Positions 21,826-27,693 of a DNA stretch of 27,693 nt are shown here, piece after piece. The stretch is from a virus: positions 1-27,693 of IMG/VR virus record IMGVR_UViG_3300037175_000240. One strand, written 5' to 3'. The notes beneath the pieces were generated by a model, which saw only the letters and a list, made by a program, of their open reading frames with translations, was not told the DNA's origin and searched no databases. Numbering within the stretch: the stretch's first letter is position 1; the number at the start of each line of letters is the position of its first letter. A program made the position numbers and the translations under genes.

Positions 21826-22220
21826 TCTTCCTCTGCCAAGCCAACGGCGATTTCGCCATCGTGAACAACCAGCTGTGGCTGACGGACAACTCCGTGAGCG
21901 CCGTGCCTGCGGTTGCCGCGGTGGCGCCCAACACGGGCCAGGAGACGCTGCAGCTGATCCTCAACAACCTGCGCATGGGCCAGGGCGAGGAGCGGCTGGA
22001 CCTGGCCATGGGCGTGCCCTACATCCAGCAAATCCTCGGCAAGGGTGCGCCGCTCGAAACCATCCAGGCCATCCTCTACGATGTCATTTTAAATACCCCT
22101 GGCGTCCTGGCCGTGATAAATTTTGTGCTCACGCTAAACAAGTCCACGCGCCAGCTGGCCCTCGCCTTCACCGCGCAGACCAGCACGGGCCCCGTGTCCT
22201 CCACTTTGAGCTTCCCATGA
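21822..22220 (+). CDS. Baseplate wedge protein (gp25/gpW-like)
   Basis: The product is 132 residues from GTG 21822, overlapping the spike stop by 4 nt. Sequence features: an N-terminal beta-hairpin (DFAIVNNQLWLTDNSVSAVP), helix ETLQLILNNLRMGQGEERLD, the 'MGVPYIQQILGKGAPLETIQ' segment, and a beta-rich C-terminus (VLAVINFVLTLNKSTRQLAL, AFTAQTSTG). The 'l...lge...d...G.py...l......' core is typical of Mu gp46/gp25-type wedge proteins encoded between spike and J-type wedge genes. It anchors the sheath base and starts sheath assembly. Confidence 0.72.
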   Translation: MIFLCQANGDFAIVNNQLWLTDNSVSAVPAVAAVAPNTGQETLQLILNNLRMGQGEERLDLAMGVPYIQQILGKGAPLETIQAILYDVILNTPGVLAVINFVLTLNKSTRQLALAFTAQTSTGPVSSTLSFP

Positions 22221-23431
22221 TCGGCAGCTTTGGCGTCCTCAACACGGGCCTGGCCGTCAAGAGGATCAGCGACATCACCAGCCAGATGCAGGCCAACCTA
22301 CAGAGCGCCCTGGGCGCCGAGTTCACCCTGCTCAGCCAAACCCCCGAGGGCCAGCTGGTGCTGCGCGCGGCCGAGCAGATGGCCGACCTGTGGGAATTCG
22401 GAGAACAGGTTTACAACAGCGCCAGCCCCATCACCGCCAGCGGCCCGGCCTTGGATGCAGCCTTTTCCTTGGTGAACCAGTTCCGCATCCCCGCTACTGC
22501 CAGCGTGCTCAACGGCGTAATCCTCACGGGCACGCCCGGCACGCCAATCCCCTCCACCGCGCAGGCCAGCGTGGCAGGCAACCCCTCTGCCATTTTTCAG
22601 ATCACCGAGGCCACCACCATTGGGGGCGGTGGCAGCGTGGCCGCCACGTTTGTGTGCACGCAGACGGGGCCCACGGATTGCCCGCTGAGCACCGGGCCCA
22701 CTGTGGGCTTGACCAATATTGTGACCCCTGTGAGTGGGTGGACCGGAATCTCAAACCCAACCGCGGCTCAAATCGGCACCCCGCCTGAAACGGACTCGGC
22801 GTTCCGGCAGCGAGCCATCCAGCAGCTCAACAGCTTTGGCACGGGCACCTTCTCCGGCCTGCTCCAGGCCATCCAAGCCGTCACCAACGTGAGCGCCGTG
22901 TACCTGTTCACCAACGACACGGACGCCACCGTGAATGGGCTGCTGCCCCACTCGGTGCTGGCCATTGTGGTGGGCGGCGCCGACCAGGACATTGCCAACA
23001 CCATCTTCGCGGGCAAGCCCGCTGGCATTGATACCAACGGCACGACCACGGACACGGTGATTGACAGCCAAGGGGTGAGCCACAACGTGAGCTTTAGCCG
23101 CCTGGTGGATGTGCCCATTTACATGGACGTGACCATCGTGCCCAACACCAACCCGAGCGCGGGCCCGGTGTTCCCCTCCAACGGACTCTCCCTTATCCAG
23201 GCGGCCATCATCAACTACGGAGCGGCCTACGTGCCCGGGCAGACCGTGGTGGAGACAGGGTTCTTCACGCCCATCAACAGCGTGGCCGGCGTGCTCAGCG
23301 CCGTGATCCTATTGGGAACCGCATACCCAGCGGCCAGTTCGGCCAACATCCCCATGAGCCCGGCTCAGCTTGCCCAGTTCCTGGCAGGCGTGGACGGCTC
23401 CAGCCACACCTACATCAACGTGCACCAGTGA
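22217..23431 (+). CDS. Baseplate J-like protein
   Basis: The product is 404 residues; ATG 22217 is an ATGA overlap. It is a wedge component (P2 gpJ/Mu gp47-type) linking the hub to the periphery. Hallmarks: helix RAAEQMADLWEFGEQVYNSA, 'ASGPALDAAFSLVNQFRIPA', variable beta region with 'PTVGLTNIVTPVSGWTGISN', the conserved ETDSAFRQRAIQQLNSFGTG, 'LLQAIQAVTNVSAVYLFTND', 'PHSVLAIVVGGADQDIANTI' and 'VDVPIYMDVTIVPNTN'. The 'E.D..fR.R....l' and 'l....gV..v.v..n' motifs are diagnostic of the family. The stop overlaps the next GTG. Confidence 0.85.
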   Translation: MIGSFGVLNTGLAVKRISDITSQMQANLQSALGAEFTLLSQTPEGQLVLRAAEQMADLWEFGEQVYNSASPITASGPALDAAFSLVNQFRIPATASVLNGVILTGTPGTPIPSTAQASVAGNPSAIFQITEATTIGGGGSVAATFVCTQTGPTDCPLSTGPTVGLTNIVTPVSGWTGISNPTAAQIGTPPETDSAFRQRAIQQLNSFGTGTFSGLLQAIQAVTNVSAVYLFTNDTDATVNGLLPHSVLAIVVGGADQDIANTIFAGKPAGIDTNGTTTDTVIDSQGVSHNVSFSRLVDVPIYMDVTIVPNTNPSAGPVFPSNGLSLIQAAIINYGAAYVPGQTVVETGFFTPINSVAGVLSAVILLGTAYPAASSANIPMSPAQLAQFLAGVDGSSHTYINVHQ

Positions 23432-23988
23432 GTTACACCCCGGTGAACCACCTGGCCGCAATGAGGGCCAACCTGATCAGCCAGTTCACCGGGCTGCCCA
23501 ACCTGGACGCCTTCATGGTGGCCGTTGGAAACCAGCTCAACGACCTGGACGAGTTCTTTGGCCAGCTGTTCACCAACCTGACCCTGCAAAACGCGGTAGG
23601 CGCTCAGCTGGACAACCTTGGGGCCATACTGGGCCAGGCCCGTACCGGCCTATCCGATGACGCCTACAGGACTCTGCTGCAGGCAACAATTTCAGCGTAC
23701 CAAAGCAACGGCAGCGTTGAGGCTCTAATCCAAATCATGCTGTCGCTGGGGGGTGTCTCTGGCGCCCAGGTGGTAGAAGGCAACACCGCCATCCTGGCCA
23801 CGGTAGTCACGCCAGTGGTAAACGTGAGCGCGTCGGTGTTGGAAACGGCAGTATTACAGGCCAAACCAGCTGGCGTGCTGCTCAACCTCAACGGAGCTAA
23901 CAACCCGATCTTTGCGTTTGATAGTGCTGGACCAAACGGGCTCGGGGCGGGATTTGACCAGGGCCATTTTGCTGGCCCACTCATCTAG
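23428..23988 (+). CDS. Baseplate/tail protein, DUF2612 (gpI-like)
   Basis: The product is 186 residues from GTG 23428, a GTGA overlap with the J-like stop. DUF2612 proteins follow the J-like protein and connect the wedge to tail fibres, as gpI does in P2. Characteristic features: DEFFGQLFTNLTLQNAVGAQ, LDNLGAILGQARTGLSDDAY, RTLLQATISAYQSNGSVEAL, IQIMLSLGG and the C-terminal AKPAGVLLNLNG followed by FAFDSAGPNGLGAGFD. The 'LD..G.ilg..R.g..d..Y...l..qi....s.Gt.e' pattern is clear. The TAG stop forms the fibre gene's TAGGAG. Confidence 0.85.
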   Translation: MSYTPVNHLAAMRANLISQFTGLPNLDAFMVAVGNQLNDLDEFFGQLFTNLTLQNAVGAQLDNLGAILGQARTGLSDDAYRTLLQATISAYQSNGSVEALIQIMLSLGGVSGAQVVEGNTAILATVVTPVVNVSASVLETAVLQAKPAGVLLNLNGANNPIFAFDSAGPNGLGAGFDQGHFAGPLI

Positions 23989-23997
23989 GAGCACGAC

Positions 23998-25359
23998 ATG
24001 GCCGAACCAGTTAAGCCAACAGATTCGCCCTCGTGGGACACAACGCAGGCCAATTACTTGGTGCCCGATGGCACGCACCAGGCTGATGGTTGCGCGACCA
24101 ATGAGTTCCCGCCATCGAACCAGTTCAACGGGTGGATGAACATCATCTATCGGTTCGTGAATTGGCTCGCCGCTGGCGCGCTCATCATCCCAGGCGGACA
24201 GGCTCCCACGGACCTGCCTATCACCGCCAATCAGATCATCCCTACAGCAGGCTCCCACGGCTTCACAGCCAGCGGCACGGTCAACGCCGTCTCGACCGTC
24301 AACCACAACCCTGGCCGACTCATCAGGCTCCATGGAAAGATCGGCCAAGCTGTCCTGCTGGCAAACAATACGGGCGGCGGCGGCGCATACCTTCCCATCA
24401 CTACCGCTGACGGGGACAGCATCACGCTCAATACTGAGCAGGACATCGTGGAGCTGAGTCAAAACGCGGCCGGGACTTTTTGGCGAGAGACATTCCGCTC
24501 GGCCTCCATTTCCGGAGGCGGCCTTGGCAACACCCAGCGATTTGATGCGCGCCTCACGGCCGTCACGGGCACGCCGATGCCAACCACGGATCAACTGGCC
24601 GTCACCACGCTGTACCTGACGGCCTACAAGGGCAACAGCATCGGGCTCTACGATGGCGTCTCGTGGCAGAACACGCAGCTCGGAGCCGATGTTTCCCTGG
24701 CGGTCCCCGCTTCCACCACGAAGATGTATGACGTTTTTGCGTACCTGCTCGCTGGTGTGCTCACGCTGGAGGCGGTGGCCTGGACCAACGACACGACCAG
24801 GGCCACAGCGTTGGTGAAGCAGAACGGGGTTTACGTCAAGAGCGGCGCCACGGGCCACCGCTATGTGGGGAGTTTTAGGACGACTGGCTCAAGTGGGAAG
24901 ACCGAAGACTCCGCAGCCAATCGCTTCCTATGGAACTATTATCACCGAGTCCAGCGGTTTTTGAATTGCACGATGCCAGGAGCAAGTTGGAACTACACCA
25001 CCGGGGCGTGGCGCCAAGCAAACGCCAGCAGCGCCTACCAGCTCAATTTTGTGGTTGGGGTGGTTGAAGACGTGGTGAAGGCTGACCTTACAGCTATCCA
25101 TTACGCGTCCTCTTCCACGGCTATAGGGTATGTGGGGATTGGGATCAATTCGACCACGGTCCCCAACGCTGTGGCCTACGACGCAACGGCTAGTACGGGC
25201 CCTATTCGCCAAATTAGCTCCATGGTGAGTGGAATGCCAATCGCTGGGTACAACTATGTGGCATGGTTAGAATATGGCACAGCCAATGCCGCTTTTGAGG
25301 ATAGCGGTGGATCTTCACCTGTCATCCCGGCTATCTTAGAAGGTGTCATCGCTGCTTAG
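23998..25359 (+). CDS. Tail fibre protein
   Basis: The product is 453 residues from ATG 23998, with TAGGAG upstream. The N-terminal ~60 residues (MAEPVKPTDSPSWDTTQANY, PPSNQFNGWMNIIYRFVNWL) match the baseplate-attachment region found in many phage fibres ('P...d.f......... P...k..G'). The middle (~70-180) has beta-rich repeats (QIIPTAGSHGFTASGTVNAV, LIRLHGKIGQAVLLANNTGG). The rest is a distal receptor-binding type: GLYDGVSWQNTQLGADVSLA, RYVGSFRTTGSSGKTEDSAA, NRFLWNYYHRVQRFL. The 'r.vG......s.g...ds...r.lwN.ynrv.r' segment recurs in viral fibre/C1q-like tails. There is no signal peptide, in contrast with the two genes downstream. Confidence 0.78.
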   Translation: MAEPVKPTDSPSWDTTQANYLVPDGTHQADGCATNEFPPSNQFNGWMNIIYRFVNWLAAGALIIPGGQAPTDLPITANQIIPTAGSHGFTASGTVNAVSTVNHNPGRLIRLHGKIGQAVLLANNTGGGGAYLPITTADGDSITLNTEQDIVELSQNAAGTFWRETFRSASISGGGLGNTQRFDARLTAVTGTPMPTTDQLAVTTLYLTAYKGNSIGLYDGVSWQNTQLGADVSLAVPASTTKMYDVFAYLLAGVLTLEAVAWTNDTTRATALVKQNGVYVKSGATGHRYVGSFRTTGSSGKTEDSAANRFLWNYYHRVQRFLNCTMPGASWNYTTGAWRQANASSAYQLNFVVGVVEDVVKADLTAIHYASSSTAIGYVGIGINSTTVPNAVAYDATASTGPIRQISSMVSGMPIAGYNYVAWLEYGTANAAFEDSGGSSPVIPAILEGVIAA

Positions 25360-25374
25360 GCTTTGATGATTTAC

Positions 25375-25393
25375 CCACACCCTTTGGGCGTGG
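25375..25393 (+). terminator. Imperfect hairpin after the fibre gene
   Basis: CCAC-A-CCC pairs with GGG-C-GTGG around a TTT loop (one mismatch), in the 61-nt gap between the tail fibre and the first signal-peptide gene. There is no T-run, so it is at most a weak terminator or an mRNA structure. Confidence 0.3.
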
Positions 25394-25420
25394 TAGCGTT
25401 TGAAACACTTGGAGGCTCAG

Positions 25421-26899
25421 ATGAAACGGATTCTTACCCTGGTGCTGGCCCTGCTGGGCCTCACGGTGGCGGCCCAGGCCCTGCCGACCTACGACAATTC
25501 GGCGGCCGCCGACAATGTGACCAGCGTGGCCTTCACCACCGGAGGCACATCACAGACCATGCTGGTGGTGGGTGTCTACACGGACGGCTCGGTGATCGGG
25601 AGCCCGGCCGTGGCGTCCTTCAACGGCACGCTGATGAACGAAGCCGTGGCCGATGGTGGGGCAAACAGGACCATCTACTGGTTTTACCAAGCAAACCCGG
25701 TGAGCTACAACGCGGCCGTGCAGGTGAGATTTTCGTCCACGCCCACGGATTTCCATATCGTAGTGGGCTCCTACGATGTGGTGGGCGGCATTGGAAACAC
25801 GGCCAGCTCAGTGCCAGCGCCGAACACGGGCATGAATTTTGGTGGCATCACCAGCGGCAGCTTGGGTGTTTATTTGGCCGGGAACCAAGGCACCGCGCCG
25901 TCCATTACTAGCACCTCGGCAGTGACCCAGCGCCAGGGCCTTACCTACACGGCAACGGTCTACAGCATGGCTGATACCACGGTGACGGCCAGCATCCCAT
26001 GGAGCGGCACCGACCCTGTTTCCAACCTGATGATCGGCGCCATGCTGGAGCTGCAGCCTTACGCAACGGCCACGCCGACCTTCACCAACACCTTCACGGC
26101 CAGCCCGACCCCCACGGCCACGGCTACGCCCACGGCTACCGCGACCGCCACCAGGACCGTGAGCCAGAGCCCCACGTTCACGATCACAAACACGTTCACC
26201 GCCAGCCCAACGGCCACGGCTACGGGGACGCCGACCAGCACGGCCACCAGGACTTCCACGGCCACGCCTACCTTCACGGCCAGCCCTACGTCCACCTGGA
26301 CGGCCTCAAATACGCCCACCAATACGGTCACCCCGGGAAAACTTCCGTTTGAAGGCTACGGCAAGAAGGTGCTCATCGTGGACCCGAACGGGACGCCTGT
26401 TCCCAATGGAACCTCAGGGAGCCCCAGCAACGTATTTGTGGCCAATGCCACGCCCATTCCGGTCACTCGCACGGGCGTTCCGGCAGGCACTTCATCAGAT
26501 CCGCTCTACGTCAGCAACCCGGCAGCCGCTACCGCCGCCAACCAAGTCACCGCCAACACTGCTCTTGCTTCCATCAGCACCAATGCCGCTACCTCTGCCT
26601 TACAGGCGGCTCCAGCTTCGGGTCCGTATTTTCTGACGATGACAGGCTCCACAGCCTGGACCTTTGCCTACTTGACGGCCACGGCAGGCGGCAACAATTC
26701 CGTCATGCTTTTCAATCAGTCGCCATCCGATCCGTTGCTGTGGTATCTGGACTACAGCAGCAGCGTCCCACCCTTCAACGGAATCAGCCTTACGGCTGGA
26801 ACGAATCCGGTGATTCTCCCCATCACCAACGGCCAGGTCTTGCATTGGCACTACCCGTCTGCCTCTGATAACGGGTACTCCATCAACTTTGCGAAGTAG
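25421..26899 (+). CDS. Signal-peptide protein with Thr/Pro linker, tail-associated
   Basis: The product is 492 residues. ATG 25421 has GGAGG 5 nt upstream; the in-frame TTG at 25400 is ignored. Residues 1-20 ([20 protein letters not shown]) are a typical Sec signal peptide with an AQA cleavage site. Residues ~21-215 are a beta-sandwich-like domain ([41 protein letters not shown]). Residues 218-306 are a Thr/Pro/Ala/Ser linker, probably glycosylatable. Residues ~310-492 contain phage-structural-like sequence ([47 protein letters not shown]) and a C-terminal beta-domain. This is unusual for a virion protein: either an exported surface protein of the lysogen or infected cell, or a fibre that acquired a signal peptide. 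Confidence 0.72.
   Translation: MKRILTLVLALLGLTVAAQALPTYDNSAAADNVTSVAFTTGGTSQTMLVVGVYTDGSVIGSPAVASFNGTLMNEAVADGGANRTIYWFYQANPVSYNAAVQVRFSSTPTDFHIVVGSYDVVGGIGNTASSVPAPNTGMNFGGITSGSLGVYLAGNQGTAPSITSTSAVTQRQGLTYTATVYSMADTTVTASIPWSGTDPVSNLMIGAMLELQPYATATPTFTNTFTASPTPTATATPTATATATRTVSQSPTFTITNTFTASPTATATGTPTSTATRTSTATPTFTASPTSTWTASNTPTNTVTPGKLPFEGYGKKVLIVDPNGTPVPNGTSGSPSNVFVANATPIPVTRTGVPAGTSSDPLYVSNPAAATAANQVTANTALASISTNAATSALQAAPASGPYFLTMTGSTAWTFAYLTATAGGNNSVMLFNQSPSDPLLWYLDYSSSVPPFNGISLTAGTNPVILPITNGQVLHWHYPSASDNGYSINFAK
26072..26338 (+). repeat. Thr/Pro/Ala-rich low-complexity repeat linker
   Basis: The DNA encodes residues 218-306 of the signal-peptide protein with recurring units [38 protein letters not shown] and [11 protein letters not shown]. 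At DNA level the unit ttcac(g/c)gccagccc recurs at 26093, 26195 and 26273. Such linkers act as extended stalks on exported proteins and tend to change length by recombination. Confidence 0.85.
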
Positions 26900-26901
26900 C
26901 T

Positions 26902-27693
26902 ATGAAGCGCCTTGGATTGATCCTTGGGCTTGTGCTGGGGTTGGTGCCCCAGCTTTCGGCCATCACTGTGCAGGCGCTGGTGGTGGCTGGCGGCGGTGGA
27001 GGTGGTTATAACTGGGGCGGCGGTGGTGGTGGTGGCGATGTAGAACTTTCCACAATCCAAGTTGTCGCCGGTGCTGCCTATTCGATAACGGTTGGTGCCG
27101 GTGGTGCCGGTTGCACTGAGTGCGGAGCCTCCAATCAAAATGGTGGCAACTCTATTTTTTCGTCGATCACAGCATTGGGCGGCGGCAAGGGCGCTGGATC
27201 TGTTTCATCGTCAAATTTTGTGGCTGTGGCTGGCGGTTCGGGTGGCGGCGGCGGCTTGGTAGGGAACCCTGGGCCTGGTTCGGGGGGGGCAGCAAGCGGT
27301 ACAAACGCAAACATCGGGGCGTCTACTACTGTCACGACCGGCACCGGCGGCGGCGGCGGTGCCAGCCTTTCAGGGACGTGCAGGGTAGATTTTGGTGGCG
27401 GATTTGGCGGAAACGGCTTTACAAGCACCATCACAGGTGCAGCCTTAGTTTATGGCGGCGGCGGCGGCGGCGGCTGTGCTGATTATGGGGTTAGCCCAGG
27501 CACTGGAGGCACCGGCGGCGGAGGCACCGGCGGGTGGGGCGCGGTAGCTGTGACAGGTACGGCAAACACTGGCGGCGGCGGCGGCGGCGGCGGTTGCAAT
27601 GGGTGTGGAGACAAAAGCTGGGGCGCTCCTGGTGGTTCAGGCATAGTGGTAATTCGCTACATCACGAGCGCGGATGGTGATGGATCAGGTGGC
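26902..27693 (+). CDS. Gly-rich adhesin-like protein with signal peptide, partial
   Basis: An ATG two bases after the previous stop opens a frame that reaches the right edge (264 residues visible, no stop). Residues 1-20 (MKRLGLILGLVLGLVPQLSA) are a Sec signal peptide similar to that of the gene before. The rest is a Gly-rich domain of the kind in phage adhesins and fibre tips (Gly_rich_2 / T-even gp38-like): ITVQALVVAGGGGGG, AAYSITVGAGGAG, poly-Gly runs separated by variable loops, and GGSGIVVIRYITSA. In such proteins Gly runs form polyglycine-II helices that present receptor-binding loops. Cys pairs (CTEC, CNGC) may bridge loops. The upstream stop does not overlap and no clear Shine-Dalgarno is visible. 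Completeness beyond 27693 is unknown. Confidence 0.75.
   Translation, partial: MKRLGLILGLVLGLVPQLSAITVQALVVAGGGGGGYNWGGGGGGGDVELSTIQVVAGAAYSITVGAGGAGCTECGASNQNGGNSIFSSITALGGGKGAGSVSSSNFVAVAGGSGGGGGLVGNPGPGSGGAASGTNANIGASTTVTTGTGGGGGASLSGTCRVDFGGGFGGNGFTSTITGAALVYGGGGGGGCADYGVSPGTGGTGGGGTGGWGAVAVTGTANTGGGGGGGGCNGCGDKSWGAPGGSGIVVIRYITSADGDGSGG
27454..27474 (+). repeat. (GGC)7 triplet tract
   Basis: Seven perfect GGC codons give a poly-Gly run in the adhesin-like gene. Slippage would change the number of glycines without a frameshift. Confidence 0.85.
27571..27594 (+). repeat. (GGC)7-GGT triplet tract
   Basis: Seven GGC codons followed by GGT encode eight glycines before CNGC in the adhesin-like gene. 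This is a second, similar length-variable tract, 97 bp after the end of the first. Confidence 0.85.

Noticed and set aside
1-27693. CRISPR array, tRNA or rRNA genes, insertion sequences, attachment sites
   Set aside because: I saw no regularly spaced direct repeats, cloverleaf-like segments, transposase genes or terminal inverted repeats in the window. The only repeats are coding ones (Thr/Pro linker, GGC tracts, beta-modules).

Overview
The window is a continuous, almost gap-free late operon of a contractile-tailed (myovirus-type) phage or prophage, and every supported gene is on the + strand. The DNA is GC-rich throughout, except for two low-GC patches: the intein/HNH insert in the terminase gene and a ~75-bp AT-rich island before the prohead protease gene. 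The gene order matches the Obolenskvirus (AP22-like) / cyanophage Pam3-like late module as I recall it: terminase, DUF1073 portal, Mu F-like protein, DUF2213 protease, cement, DUF2184 capsid, DUF4054 and further neck proteins, gp12-like neck terminator, DUF3383 sheath, DUF3277 tube, chaperones, tape measure, baseplate, fibre. No integrase, repressor, lysis or replication gene is recognisable, so temperate versus virulent cannot be decided. The host is probably a diderm bacterium. Nothing in the window identifies it further; the Thr/Pro-rich spacer and Sec-type signal peptides in the last genes are reminiscent of poorly cultivated phyla, which is only a weak inference.

Layout. (1) 1-2218: a tightly overlapping string of small genes of unknown function, including one Fis-like HTH protein, a membrane-anchored protein with a UBA/NAC-like helical module and a second single-pass membrane protein. 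(2) 2295-7814: DNA packaging and portal: TerS, intein-containing TerL, portal, Mu F-like head morphogenesis protein and a small overlapping ORF. (3) 7815-7942: the only clearly non-coding island, with a hairpin, a near-consensus parS site, an AT-rich stretch and a perfect DnaA box touching the next start codon. (4) 7943-11707: protease/scaffold, cement protein, major capsid protein, a strong terminator and an unknown protein. (5) 11720-15481: neck and head-tail connection. (6) 15492-19246: sheath, tube, frameshifted tail assembly chaperone and a short tape measure. (7) 19246-23988: baseplate (Dit-like, plug, hub, spike, wedges). (8) 23998-27693: tail fibre, then two genes whose products begin with signal peptides, a Thr/Pro-linked protein and a Gly-rich adhesin-like protein that runs off the window end.

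Most notable find. The large terminase contains a complete class 1 intein directly before its Walker B aspartates. The space normally occupied by an in-frame homing endonuclease instead carries a 248-codon HNH endonuclease gene in the +1 frame. It has three CxxC...CxxxC modules plus a full HNH motif, while the intein frame stays open through the same DNA. It appears to be a nested, overprinted homing gene inside an intein. The origin-like island at 7853-7943 is the second most interesting signal.

How the genes work together: TerS/TerL package DNA through the portal into a capsid built from the DUF2184 shell on a DUF2213 protease/scaffold. The neck proteins close the head and receive the sheath-tube tail, whose length is set by the tape measure with the chaperones. 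The baseplate genes follow in assembly order from hub to periphery and end in host-recognition proteins. Adjacent genes overlap by ATGA, TGATG or GTGA, or have a stop codon inside the Shine-Dalgarno (TAGGAG), so translation is probably coupled along the operon.
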